A DNA stretch of 64,000 nucleotides from Linnemannia schmuckeri (lineage: Eukaryota > Mortierellomycota > Mortierellomycetes > Mortierellales > Mortierellaceae), in contig JANATG010000002.1 in NCBI GenBank assembly GCA_029449235.1, forward strand, positions 4,402,001-4,466,000. Direction: 5' to 3'. Positions 1 to 13,017 of the stretch are shown in pieces. Position 1 is the stretch's first letter. Each line of letters starts with the position of its first letter. The notes under the pieces are model-generated. The model was not told where the DNA came from and ran no database searches. It was given only the letters and a program-made list of their open reading frames with translations. A program made the position numbers and the translations under genes.

Positions 1-1380
1 TCTCAAAATACTGTCAAGCAATTGTGGAAAATCATACTCGCTGCTCAACATTTCCAATAGTTCCGCCATTGGCTCTGGCGTGTGCTCCCAGTACTGAAGG
101 TTCTGTAAAATAGTAGTCTTGGCGCCTGCGGAGGAAATTAGCATGAGGTACCTTGTTAATAATGGCAAAAATGATCCTTTTGAAATAGGGACCTGAGAGA
201 ATGAACCTGTAAATGTGTTTCTTACCGAATTCGTGGTTATGGCGTTTGATGCAAAGACAGAGGACACGGTAGGCGCGCTTCTTGAGGGCCACGATTTTAA
301 CATTCTCCTTATTCTCCAAGAGTTGGTATGCGGGTTTGTAGAACAAACTGACAAAGGTCTCCTTCTCGTGTGTCGCGGTCCAGATCTTGGAGAGGTGCAA
401 ATCCAAAACACTGGTCATCAAGTCCATTGCTCTTTGCTTCTCTGCAATCCATGTTGTCACTCCTTCTTCTGCATCTGCGCCGCCCTTTGTCCGTGATCCC
501 TTGGCGCGCTACGTGGCACACAAAAAATATGAGAGGCGCTCTCACGAATTAGAGACAAAAAATTATACAGCAGTGTATAGGCAAGTATTAGATGAAAGAG
601 CATCTACAACAACGAAAAAGCCTTACAGTAACTTTTCCTACTGCCTTTTCTGATTGTACTGCTCGAGAAGTTGCCTTTTGTTCCGTCAAACTGATAATCC
701 ACATAATCAGAAATCCGTATGTCTCCAGTGGTAACCTGTGTTCCAGATATTCATCTTGGTCATTTGCTTCGAGATCCTGTGCCGTTGAAACGATTTCCGA
801 GTTGAATCCTAGAGTCATGAAAATACCAATAGCTGAGCGTGAGTGAAAATAGTCGCGGGAGGCCAGTTGGCCGAGAACGCCTCACTTCGGAACAACGAAA
901 GGGCTGATTTATACCTGAGAGTACAATATCCCAGACTTTGGTTGCTGTGCTCTTTTTTAATGTGTTGAAGTGTCTAACACAATGAAAAAGAGAAATAAAC
1001 GCGAGTCAGCCTGTGGATTCGAGCAATAAACAAAGTATCTGAAAATGGTGGCGTCTCACAATGAGTGTGACACCTTACTTGATGAAACTTCTGATTTGGT
1101 CGAATGTGGTGCCGTCTATGATGCTGTATGATGAGTCTTGGATGTTGTCAACGATGCCTAATGGTAGCGAAAAAAATAACGTTAGCTACAAAGTGATTTC
1201 GACGCGATGGGAAGTTTCGGTAGATGATGACTGAAGTGTAATGTGAGCATGTTGTTTACCATTGAGAATTTGGTCGAGAGTCTTTGGGTTCTCTCCTTCG
1301 ATGGGGATTTCGTTTGCGATGTGGATCGAGTCTGTCTGGAGGTTATTGAGCTCCTCGTCCAGTGCGAAGGGTTCTGACAT
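1..1380 (-). CDS. cnd1: Condensin complex subunit 1 (NCAPD2/Cnd1/Ycs4 family), 5' part
   Basis: Non-SMC HEAT-repeat subunit of condensin, which compacts mitotic chromosomes in the nucleus. Six exons read on the minus strand: 1260-1380, 1079-1157, 915-973, 627-832, 226-508 and 1-125. The introns are 82-118 bases with GT-AG ends and every phase agrees, giving 291 codons that run off the left edge. The reading resembles the N-terminal part of human NCAPD2: an ALDEELNNL start, a helical stretch ending STATKVWDIVLS, then FVSLFYKPAYQLLEN and RHNHEFG, matching FVSLVTGCCYRLLEN and RYNHMLS of the human protein. The usual family length is 1,200-1,400 residues, so about a fifth is present. The start is the first ATG after a pyrimidine-rich (coding strand) upstream region. 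Identity rests on remembered family sequence, not on a search. Confidence 0.82.
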
Positions 1381-2130
1381 CCTTTGTTTGGCTGCGAGAG
1401 AAGGAAGAGCACCGTTGAGGAGGAGTGTCAAGAAGGTGTGAGGTGAAGGGAGAAGGTAGGACTCTGAACAAACAAAAGAAAAGGGACAGGCGGCCGAGTG
1501 AAAGACCTGTCCCCCTTCAAACACTCTCAAAGCGCGAGATTGGTGGCAACGTACATGTTGATTGTTACTGTACGTGGATTGGTCACGTTCTATTTGAACT
1601 TTCGAACCCCTTAACGCACTTGTTTTCATTTTCGCGCCACTACAAAAAGAAAAAAAATTTGCTGTTCGTGTTTTTGTTTTCTTTTTTCTTCATCCTTCCA
1701 CACTTTTCTCACTTCACCGTTCCCACCCTCCACTCTTCAGTCCAATACCCATCCCCAATCTCATTCACTCATATACCCTTTACCACGTTTGTATCATAAT
1801 GCCGTCGTTCAAATAAACACCCCATTTCCTTCGAGCTCCCATTCCTGTTTGTCTGTTTGCGTGTTTTGTTCCAATTGCTATCAATGTCTTTGTAGTCTCC
1901 ATTCTCCTCCCATCCAGTTCTCCTTCTCTTCAAAAGCTATGATGATCACAATAGAGTCAAGCACTGAATACCCGGCCGCCATCGTGCGACGTCGGATGGA
2001 TGCACAACTTTATTAATTCTGAGCGCTTTCCCTTTTCCCCTCCCATTTTGTGAAAACTGGTCAATTGTAATCGAAGAGAGAATGAAAATAAAAGGAAAAT
2101 TTGAAAAAAAACCCCCCCCCCCCCTCTTCT
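1381..2130. other. Intergenic, condensin promoter and 3' flank of next gene
   Basis: No supported gene. The stretch holds the upstream region of the condensin gene (start 1380) and the 3' end of the minus-strand gene that stops at 2131. A run of 13 C lies at 2112-2124, directly beyond that stop codon, so it would be a G-run in the 3' UTR. Confidence 0.6.
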
Positions 2131-3949
2131 TCAATGCAATGAGTGTACTTGACGATACTGCATGATGGCCTGAATGGCTCGATCCTTGGAGCCCATGAAA
2201 TTTAAGATGTAGAGATATGAGGGGTTGATCGGCTCCTCAGGGAACTTGGTCTTGAGCTGCTCGATCCAGCGTGATGCTTCGCGGATGTAAAGGTGGATGA
2301 GGTGGGGAGCCACACAGGAGAGGGACATCATGTGCGAGGCATCAATGACCTATCCATCGTGCCATTTGGAACATAGCACAGTTTAAGTGTTAGATAAAAG
2401 TGCGCCACAAATAAGTCAAGAAACAACAACAACACAGCAATATAGCAGAACTGGATTAGATATCGGGATCATACCAGACGATGCTGTTCAGATCGGGCCT
2501 CGTCCGGACTTGTCACAACAATGGCTTGTGAAGCGTAGATCAGAGCTTAAGTACTCTGGTTAGTTGAAGAGAGATACGTATCATACTTTGCCTTCAACTG
2601 ACTGGCGATGGAAACTAGACCTTACCAGAAATGGACGCGTGTTGCATCTCCAGAAACAGAGGGCACGGCTTTGGCACCACAACCAACGGCGTCTCTGATT
2701 GCTCGTAGATCCAGAGTGCATATTCCAAATGGGTCTTGGCAATCAGCCCCAGAAATCTCCATGCCTGAGCACGGTTCTCGTACAATGCACCTTGAAGAAT
2801 CTTGAAGGTGTGTCGGTACCATGTCTGGCGAGTCGCAAAGTTGTCTGCAAGCTGGAAACATGAATTGGTCAAGTCCGCCATCTTGCTCCACTCTTCGTCC
2901 TTGAAAGATTCTTCGTTGCTGGTGCCGGTGTCGGTGTTGACATTCGGATGCCATCTCATCCCTCGATGGAAGCAGCGCAGGGCTCGCGATACCAGATTAC
3001 ACGCCTGATCCATCAGTCCCTGGTTTCGAAATCCTGTCGATTCTTGCAGCTTCTTGATAGCAGTGATCACCATTTCCGCCTGTAAAAGAATGCAAATGAA
3101 AGAGAAGAACTTGAGAGATCTCGTCTTCATGCACGCGTCAAGATTAGCGAGAAGGTGATCAAACAGATTAATTGCGGTACCTGATGGCGATAGATGTAAC
3201 TCGTCATGGTTTGATACCGCCAAAACCTATCAGCTGCATCACCAGGTCCGAGTTTCGTCTTGAGGATTCGTTCCCCTCGCTGAACAAGCGTCAGAGCCAT
3301 ATTCATGTACTTTTGAACCTTCTCGTGGCCGAAAACAGATACTTGAATCGAAGTGCCCAGCTCGTATACACACATCGATTTCAAGAGATAGTAATCAGGC
3401 TCGAGTGCTACGGGTTCATTCCAAGTATTAATGAAATCCATTAAGTATGCCGAGTCCCAGTTTGGTGCCGGGGAGTAGTCACCATCTCGCTGGTCTGGCG
3501 GTCGTCCGAAGCCTGCCGCCATACCCGACCGATGAAGGAAGATGAAAGAAGTAGTGAATACAAATGTGGCCTCATGGTCTCTAGTCCCTACGCGTATTAG
3601 ATGTCTGCGCTGACTTACAAAGGCCATCCTGCAGGATTTGCATCTCGTTTTGAACAACTCGGGCAATACCCAAGAGGGCCAGACACTCGTTGGGTAGGGG
3701 AGTATAGGGTGCGATCTTGACGAATGGTTGGGAGAGTAACTTTTGGATGTCTGCCTTGATCTCGTAGATGTGCTCTTGGATAATAGATTCCTCGTCTGAT
3801 GGTTCGTCCGGCATGTCCGTGGCGTGGTGCTGTCTCCAGGCGACGGGGTCAAAGTCCCAGTTAGGGAGCGTGCAGGCTGTAGGTTGTGCCTCTTGTTGTG
3901 ATTGTGGCTGTAGAGGTTTTGTCTTTGTCTCTGGTAGTCTTCCCCTCAT
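2131..3949 (-). CDS. Unassigned alpha-helical protein, 468 residues
   Basis: Five exons on the minus strand: 3619-3949 is the coding first exon end to start, then 3181-3512, 2626-3079, 2475-2545 and 2131-2349. Phases agree throughout and total 469 codons with the stop. The protein starts with a Gln/Pro-rich segment. It then becomes almost wholly helical, with many Leu, Ala, Trp and aromatic residues spaced as in TPR- or HEAT-like repeats (for example ILKTKLGPGDAADRFWRYQ and RALRCFHRGMRWHPN). I see no signal peptide, membrane segment, zinc cluster or catalytic motif. I do not recognise the family; a helical-repeat scaffold is the most that can be inferred. A 31-base alternative first intron would add 25 residues but is too short to be likely. 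It is divergent from the START-domain gene, with 840 bases between the two starts. Confidence 0.7.
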
Positions 3950-4217
3950 GTTTGTTTGTGTGGATGCGAGTTATGGATAGATAGGGCGAGGAGGAGAAAG
4001 AAAGAAATAGGGACGTTATAAATGTGAGGTAAAGTAAGCAACTTGATCAGCATCCTGTTGATCTTTTGATGATCTATCAGCCAGTGCATCAGTCCTGATT
4101 TCTTTGCCTCAGTGATATGGTGATCACCTTCATCATTCCTTTCTTTATTCGGGGCTTCTCGATGCTGTCGCTGATCACCTTTTACCATCACTACTACATT
4201 CTTCGTTCCCTTCTTTG

Positions 4218-4257
<40 letters not shown>

Positions 4258-4788
4258 CATCGTGACTGTTGTGGAGAGTGCCAACCCCAACGACTCTTTT
4301 CAGAAATGAACAAATGAGGCGGTGGGTTGACCCTTTTTTGGAATCGTTCGCTGTGGTGCCTCCACCTGTCGCTCACTCACCCCTCTTCTCTCCTCAACTC
4401 CCACTCCCTTGTTTCTTCTTCCCTCTCTCCTCCTCTTCTCTTTCCTCACACCTCCTTTCTCCCTCGCCCTCCTCTCTTGCTTACTCACAGTCGACAAAAA
4501 CCACTACTCCTCACCCTCAACGACCAAAGAACAGCCCTTCACCTCAACACAGTCGTATCCTTCCATGAATACACGCCCTACTCGGACACAGCAACGACGA
4601 CCGACTTGACCAACCTGGCTCACTCGCCCTTCTGTTCTTGACAAAAGGTCTCCTCCCTCCACACTTTTCCTTTTTCTGAACTCTTAAGTGCGCCCCATCT
4701 ACTTCGCCTCTTCACCCATTACCACTAGCTTCGGATTCCACACAGACACACTTTGTCATTGGCATTCAACAAGCACTCACAGCACATA
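3950..4788. promoter_or_regulatory. Divergent promoter with A37 tract and repeated TGATCA palindromes
   Basis: This stretch separates two divergent start codons (3949 minus, 4789 plus). It contains TGATCA at 4044-4049, 4121-4126 and 4172-4177. The second sits inside the ten-base palindrome GGTGATCACC (4119-4128), and the last two both continue as TGATCACCTT. A pure run of 37 A occupies 4218-4254. From 4375 to 4480 the plus strand is almost all C and T, as seen before other starts in this window. No gene is visible. Confidence 0.5.
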
Positions 4789-7700
4789 ATGGATCTTAAT
4801 CACGACAGGTAACGAAACAAGCAACTGCTACACTCGACTTGGCACTTTTCTTTTTCTTCGTGGCAAAGGAAGAACACTTGACCTTTCTTCGGTTGGATAT
4901 AATTATGATTATTGAACAAACAATTGACCGGCTTGTTGAGGGCGCTTGTCTTATCTCGTATTTTAAAATAGTGCAACAGAGCGGTACACCGAGACCTTGA
5001 CCTCGGCCCTCACCTACTTCAGCTCGCTTGCCCAGTCAAGCTCCGGCTGGAAGCGACTCTCGTCCGCCTCCGTCAGGCCCAACAGTATGTTGCAATAGTG
5101 TGCCTGTCCATGAGCAATGGCTCGTTGGAGCATCCTCACTTGCGTGGATGATCGATCAGGCTGACAATCGGCTCTCTTTACTATTACCATTCTCCGAGGA
5201 AAACGATATGACGTTAATGATAATGAGTTCATCTTTCAATTTATTTTCTACAGAAAACGGCTCATCAGGATCTCCGGGAAGCGTAGGACGAAGCGGGACA
5301 GGAGCAACATCATCTGCAGCATCATCTCCAGTTGCAAGCCGACATAACGATGATATTCTTTCTAACTTACCAGGAGGAGCATCGGCCTCGTCAGCGGCCT
5401 CTGCTGCCATCGAATCCCTCCTCCCAGCCATCACCGTCTCCAAAAAGAGTGTTCCTGGAAAATCAGCCGAGATTGTCAGGGCGAGCATTGTCCTCCCGGG
5501 ATTGAACGAGCAAACGGATTTGGAAGACTGGAGGGCTGTCCTGGAGTGCTCTGGTGCACGCAAGATCTGTAAGGAAACACCAGAAACACATGGGCAACAA
5601 CGCGACAAAGAATTAAACGATTTTTTTTCCTTTATGAATTGCGCTGCAACTTCCGCTCCCCTTTGGATTGTTTTGTTTTATCCACAGACGAGAATGTTTT
5701 CTAACCATTACAATTGGTCACCCGCACTGTCATTTATCGCAATAGGGGACCCCATGGTCGAAAGCTCGAATGTCTTGATGACCTTGGATGATTCGACTTG
5801 TATCACCAAGACTATTTTCAAAACGACATGGCCCGCAAGGTAATCAAGCAAGGAAACAACATTACAGCCCGCTGAACACTTTGACGCCCTCGGCACTTTT
5901 TTCTGCACCACCACGCGTATCCTTATTTTCTGGAGAATGGATGGAGGTACCAGAATCACATGTATTTCAACAACAACAAAGAAGGTCAGGATACATAAGG
6001 GAGATCGACTTGGCCCATGGAAAAACGGCATCCGAAGTGGAATACAAGCGCTCATTTTTATTTTTTTCGTTAGTTTGCGTGGAATTAATATCTCTCTCTG
6101 CAACTTCCCTGCCATAGCCCGAGAGATGCACTTCTCATTGAGACGACACTTCTGGACCACAACGCCGTGCTACACATCGCCACTTCCATCAAACCTTCAC
6201 ATGACGACCCTATCTTTCTGCGACCGTCGCCACCACATGTGCGCGCATACCTCCCGCTTGTCGCTTGGCATGTTCAGCTTGTGCCTGCCGATATGGATGA
6301 CACTGTGTCGTTCACATCCTTCAACTCATTGACAGCATCACAGAACAAGCCCGTCATGCCCCGACATTCGATCCGAGTCAGCTTTTATTATCAAATTGAT
6401 ATGCGTGGATGGGCAGTCAATTCTTCAGTTTCCATGCAGTCGCATGTCCCTTCATGCATCGCCAACGTCTATCGCCTGCTTCGACGACAAGGGGTGCCAC
6501 CGCATGTGAGCCGGCACAGTCCACGAATACAACTGGATCTCAACGAATACGACCCGACGACAGGCATCTATGAACTGCGGTACGATGTCATTCCCACCGA
6601 CTCAGAGGACTTGCTATCAGGGCAGCGGACGGTGTCCAGTGCACTAAAGCGGTTCCGGTTAGGAGGGGCTGCTGTGGAGGAAGGATCAGAGCTGGGCAAG
6701 ACCGCACAGGACTCGTTAAGTATACCTCAAGAGTTGGTGTTGTCGGATGATGAAGGCGACGATCTCGAGAACAATGGGGAAGGCAGCAATCTCCAGCAGG
6801 GATATGTCGACGTCGAGTTGGATGGTGAAAAGTGGGGACTTGGCAGTGACATTGTGGTTCACATCTTTATGAACGATATCGAGGACGAGGAGTTTGTGCA
6901 GGAGCATGTCGAGTGCCTCAAGTACATGGGCCGGGATCGTTACATTCTCCGGATGAAGCACACCGAGACTGGACCTCACCATGGCGCGATCAATGTCAAG
7001 CTGCGGATAGAGCGGATACCACAAGCGACGTCTGGAAGCGCCAACCTGCTGAGTCACCAACAGCTTCGGTTTCAGCGGCAGCAGCAGGAGCGCGAAAACG
7101 AGCAGCAGCAGCAGAATCAACAGGACCACGGCCTATTGCCAGCTTCCGACCTCAACAATCTGAGCGTGTCGGTGAACGGACAAGAGAAGAACATTTTACC
7201 TTTCCACCGCTCCTCCATCCCGCCAATCAAGCGTCTCAGTATGTCGCTTCAGGAGCAACTGGAGCTCAGTCAACAGATTGTGCAGGAAGTCAACACTGGC
7301 TCGTCTCATTGGCAATCTGGCTCAGACGGCTTGGATGGCCAGGAGGTTAAGACGACAGCTTCGCCATTGCTCCTCATGTCTTCGTCGATGCCAACAACGA
7401 TGCAGAGCCTGAATAGGAGTAACCAGAGTATCATGAGTAACGGAACTAGCACCATGCAGCCCGGCAACACCAACCCTAGCAAAGTTAATAGCAGCTATGG
7501 GTATTTCAACTCTCTGCTGCAAGAGCCTGCAACTTCTTGGAAGCCCATGTCCAACCAGCGAGGCGTCCAAATCTCTAAGCTTGAAATCCAAGGTCACGCT
7601 CCTGGCATTGTTAAGGGCGAGGGCATCTTTGAGGACTATACCATCTGGGACATCAAGGCCGTTCTCGACTGTCCCTCCGCTCGCAAAATATGTAAGTCTA

Positions 7701-10700
7701 TCAGCTGTAGATATGCGTGAGAGGATGCCTGCAACTGAAACAATGAAAACTGATTGCATATCAATTTTCATTCACAGGGGACAAAATGTTTGACGAGTCG
7801 CATATGCTGCAGCATGCTACACCAAGTTCGATCCTATCCTACGTGCGATTCAAAGGATTCTGGCCAGCAAGGTAACTAAGTCACATTCATGCCATACTCT
7901 TTTGAACATATGAATGAAGAGAAGGCTAAAAAAGATGACGCGTGCTGATGTTTCAACTCTTTTGATATTTAGTCCTAAGGATATGGCGGTGCTGAATACG
8001 ACGTTTATCACCAAGGACGCCATTCATTACTTTGCAACCTCAATCGACGATACCAACCAGTATCCCACCATCCCTCCGCCAGTCTCGCCATTTGTCAGAT
8101 CAGAACTTGTCGTCTCTGGCTGGCATCTCCAAACAGTCAAACCCAAGAGCGTCCGGATAGTGTATATCGCCCAAGCAGCTCCTACGGGATGGATGGTTCC
8201 AGGAACGGCCCTAGGCGCCATGGCAACGGAGATGCCGCTTTGTATCGCAGAGATTATCAAGTACCTGGAGACTTATGGCAGTCCACCCACGCTGGTCAGC
8301 ATTCGTAGAGGACGTGCTCTGGGTGTTGACTATTTTCACGAAAAGTCGTCATTCCGGCTGGAGTATGTGCAAGACAGCAACCCCATCTTTTCAGGACACC
8401 GACAGCCCCTGCAGCAACAGCACCAACATCATCAGTCCATGTCAGCGGATCGACAACGGAAAAGCACGGTTGATATACCGGCTGGTGTCGGGTCTGGCGA
8501 TTCTCAACAGCTCGGTTCACCTAAGCTTGCTCCGACCGATAAGCTCTTGGCCGAGATTCGTTTGGATGCGCGTGTCTGGGCAAGGAATGGTGACTGCGAG
8601 ATCACAATCGATCCGCCACCATCTAAGGTGACTTGCTCCAGCGTCCCTCATGATGGTACAGGATATCGACTCAGGATTGAACACTCCAGTGGACGAGCAG
8701 TGCCAGCAGGAGGAAAAGTCTTGCTGATGGCAAGAAAGTCCACCAAGCCCGGTTGTGGCATCGTCGTTAACGGAGTCCCAATCAACATGCCTTCTATGGA
8801 GCACCTATTGACATGGATGCCCCACCATACCCTGCTCGTAGACAAGGACAGGTCCCAAGCGCCTTCGTCTGCGGACGGCACAGTTGCAGTGAAGGAGAGC
8901 CAAGCTGTCGACGAGGATGAGTCTGATGAGAAGGTGGCCAATGGAGCCGGCGAGAATGGACAGGTATCGGAGGCAGGAGTAAAGCGTTCTCCATCGAGTT
9001 TAATGTCACCGTTACAGTATGCACAGGGTGCGATGGATCTGCTGTCCAAGATCAACAGCGACCCTGAAGATTCATGGACAATAGTGTCTGACAGCAAGGA
9101 TGGCATGAAGGTCACGAAACGCTTCATGCCATCGGAAATCTCTGATCAAGTCCCTTTGGTACGAGGAGAGAAGGTGATTGAGGGGTTTTCTCTCGAGGAG
9201 ATTGCCGCTGTCATCGGAACCCTTGGAACCCGAGCCAAACGTAAGTCGTTTTGGAGTATTGTGCATAGACAATATGACTGAACCGTAGGAGGTGTAGAGT
9301 AATAACCATATTCATATCCTTCTAACAATTTGATAGTGGACGACTTGTACGAGTCAGGAGAGATGTTAGAGTCTTTTGGTGCCGGATGTTCGACCTTCCA
9401 TCATGTCCTTAAAAGCTATTTCCCTCTTCCCCTTCCGTAAGTCTATTCAAGTCGGTTTTGTATCTTAGCTGGTGATCGTGCAGATGATTTGCGATCAGAC
9501 TACGGACTAACCTTTACTGTTCTCGTTGACAAATAGTGCTCGCGATTTGTACTTTGTGACAGCAACGACGTTCGCTGAGGTGAGTACTCGTCGTCCACAG
9601 ATCGCCATCATCTCGACGTCGATCCCTCACAATGGTGCCTCAAAGACAACGAATGAGGCTTCAACCTCAACACCAAGCCCTCCACAGTCTCGTCCAAGAG
9701 CACATCTGCATCTGTCAGCATGGATCCTCGAGGGTATTGACCCGTACAGCTCCAACCATCCCATCCCTTCCACTCGAGTGACGTTCATGACTGCCTTGGA
9801 TCTCGGAGGGTCTGTCCCACAGAGAATCAGTGGCATGATCCAAACTATGTTCCCAAAGATGGTCACCCAAGTCGAGAGCTATTTACAAACTCAAGCTGCT
9901 CCTCCCATTATCCGCATTCCGGAACAAATGGTTGTCGGTGAATCCTCATGTAAGTGTTTAACTCATTATGACAACGATTCAAACTAGTATGCTTTATATG
10001 ATATCTTCTGACCATACTTCCTTATTCTCCAAGTAGTGACGGAACCTACAACAACAGATGAGAATCTACCACAGCTGCCTCCAATTGTCCCATGGGTCAA
10101 ACCGGCAAACAGGATCGTCAGCTGGGACTTCAAGATGAAAGAGTACTATTGTGAGCTCATTCTTCTCTTTGATCAATTCCGGTTGAATCCTTCTCGACTG
10201 GACCTTGCGACAGAGATTCGAGCCAAGAAAAGTAAGAAGGCAAGGCGCAAGTCAAAGCAGGACATCAAAAAATCTGGAAACCCTGAGCAGAATGGATTGG
10301 ATGAAGATCAGGATGAGCGAGTATCTAAGGACAAGACCCAAAAGGTCAAGAATCGAACTGTTTTGGAGCTGGTTGTTGATCTAAAGCAATACCCGATGGG
10401 CTACAACATCATCACCAACATTAAAGTCGATCCGGAGCTGCTGTTGCAGCACAAGCAGCAGCGTGATTCGGGATTAAAGCAGGCAATGTCTAGCTCTGTC
10501 TCGGCCGTCAAATTAGCAGGGTCGATCAGCACCCTGAGCACTGCCGCTGCCAGCGCTGCAACCAGCAAGCTCATTGGAGGATTTGACAGCAATGGCAAGG
10601 GGTCATTAGCCGACTTGAATGGACGATCGTCCATTGACGGAGATGGGGGATTTCACAAGAGCATGTCGTCCGAGGCTGCTACAAGTGGAACTGGAATTGC

Positions 10701-13017
10701 GGCGGTATTGGGGGGCTCGGTCAATGTCCCCCGGGCTCTTCCTTCATCAACTTCGCTGATCAGAATCTTGCCGCCAGCAGTCACGGTCAACATTATCGAC
10801 ATTCCTCCCGCACCTTCACACTCATCCTCGCTCTCTGGAGTGTCCAAGAGGCGCAAGCACTTGATCGTTATCACAGTTCCGGAGGCTGAGAGCAGTGCGT
10901 CATACCTCCAATCTTTGCAACAAGCTGCAGCCGCCCCTCTGACTCTGAAGAGTGCAGCTCCTCATGCGATCTCTGGAGCAACCGCCAAGCCTGTCGTCAC
11001 AGCAAGCTCGGTTGCAGGCACAACTTCGACCATGTTCCCGGATAGCGATCGAATGGAATACAGACGGAGCCGACAGTTGACAAACTCGTCATCGTCTCAG
11101 GAACTGGGATCTACAGCAGAGACGCGACCTGCCTTCTTCCCTGACAAACCGAGCACACCCGAATCTGGCGTCAAACAGCAGCAGGGGCAACATACTCAGC
11201 AGCTATCATCCTCATCGTCAGAACCGCCAAAGCCTGAGGTGGAGACACGCGTCTTCCAGTTTGGAGTCAAGATTGACCGACTGGAGCACAAGGATCTCGA
11301 CCATCAAGCCCTCAAAGCAGCCAAGGAGAACTCCAAGGCGTCGTCAGACGAGCAGGAGTGGCTGGGCCGAGTCATGGTCGATGGAATGCCTGTCAAGGTT
11401 GTTACGAGCTGGACCAGACACGAACTTGGGTTCTTGGATGGCATGATGGAAGACCTTGATGACGTGCAGGATGGAAGAAGCTCGAGGCGCAAGAAGTCGT
11501 CGTCCCGGAGGAAGAGCTGTGGAAGTGCTGATCAAGATGAGGGATCAGATCTCAGAAGCGTAGATTCCATGGATGAGGAGCGAGCAAGGCGGGATGCTGA
11601 GGATGAGGGCGCTGAACAGGAGAGACGTAGCAGTCGGACAGTCTCTCGCCGCGGGAAGCATCACCGCCAGCAACTTGGGCTTTTGGTCAATCCTCATGAG
11701 CCAGAGTCTGAATCAGCCTTCAACTACCACAATGGGCGCAACTCGGACCCTACCCCAGACAAGGCTCGGCCCGCAAGCACACTGACCGGCTTTTCAGGGT
11801 TCTTGATGAGCGTAGGCTTGTTGGGCAGTAATGATTCCAAAGGATCGCAAGATGATGGTGTGAACTCGACTCTTGATGACCCTGATACAGGAACTGTTAG
11901 AAATGACCATCGCCAGTCTGCGTTGGACTATGATGACTTGGATGACGACAGGACCATCCGCGCCAGAAAGAGTACAAGCCGTGGTGGTATCAGTGGCATC
12001 TTGAACGGAACCGGTAGCGGGGGCAAGGCGAATGGGCGTGACCGGAAACATGACGATCACGATCTTGACCTCGAGAGTCTGCATGGATCGATTGTTTTTC
12101 ATGATCATGAGGATGATACCGACCAGGGAGGGTACAGCCACCGACCAGGCGATGATCTACCCCGTTTGACGCAGTACGTGGAAGATGAGGATCGAGGATC
12201 GAAAGCGACGGACAATGACGTTTCGGATTGGACGCGAGAGTCTGGCACGATCCGCAGACGAAATGGTAAATCTGCTTTGCCGCAGAACAGGGATGACCCA
12301 CTGGCCATACGTCCATCTCTGGATATTGTGCGACCTCTACCACGCGATTCTCATGAACTCGAGTCTGGAGGCCCCGATTCTGAAGTCGACTCGAAGCTGG
12401 CTCACCGAAGACGAAACAGTCGGTCGTCGGCATCAAAGCAACAGAGGTCGAGGATTGTTCATGCCAGCAGCACTTCGGCAACGGTTCGTCGGACAGGATC
12501 GACCAATGGAGCAGACCATCCTCGGTTCCGCGGGTCGCTGCTCTATGCGTACACATTCAGAAACATGGTCTGGTCTGCGATTGCGTTCTTTCTAATTGGT
12601 ATGTTGTTGAGGGTTTATGTCATTGGCCCATCCTTCCTCAAGACTGCCAACTCGGGTATTGGCGGAGGCGCCAATTCTGGACCAACGACGACAACATATT
12701 ATTACTATTACCGAGCCGCAGCCCCAACTGGCCATGGATCGACTGGAGAATCGCTCAAGTCTTCTTCGCCTTCGAAATCTCGCTTGCCTGCTGGTGGTGG
12801 AGGTAGTATTCGACAGTATAGTAGTGGCAGTGGGTATGAGGAGGATCGGGATGAGGGTGCCGCGGGAGGTGGAATGGATAGTTCTATCTGGCCGCAGGGA
12901 ATCCGTGAAGTGTTTACGGTCCGTCGTATCCTTGGATGGGACTTTGTACTCCTCGCCTATCCTTCCCAGGACCAGCAACAACAGCAGTCGTCTTCTTCGC
13001 GATCGTCACCTTTGTAG
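4789..13017 (+). CDS. Membrane-anchored protein with three START lipid-binding domains
   Basis: Ten exons: 4789-4808, 5023-5084, 5254-5568, 5746-5839, 6118-7691, 7778-7871, 7973-9240, 9337-9436, 9537-9949 and 10037-13017. All phases agree, giving 2,306 residues. Three START-type domains lie near residues 85-290, 640-850 and 1090-1300. The first two carry the pattern ARKIWD..M, then K..WPASP(R/K)D, then a helical C-terminal part after a (R/T)GW motif; the third has PLPARDLYF at the WPASPRD position. A beta-rich segment follows START 1 and START 2. The C-terminal half is low-complexity, rich in Ser, Asp and basic residues. One strong hydrophobic helix (about 2158-2178, MVWSAIAFFLIGMLL) lies near the end. 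By family knowledge it should bind lipid or sterol at a membrane; the ligand and organelle cannot be read. A START-family hit seems sure, but the exact subfamily is unknown. Confidence 0.85.

Noticed and set aside
3588..3618. 31-base intron option in the unassigned helical protein gene
   Set aside because: It is shorter than any other intron here (minimum about 80). The alternative 106-base intron (3513-3618) keeps phase and has a normal acceptor.
5085..5253. Continuous open frame joining exons 2 and 3 region of the START gene
   Set aside because: The joined frame differs from the phase of exon 1. Splicing 5084 to 5254 preserves phase and has a GTATGT donor and a CTACAG acceptor.
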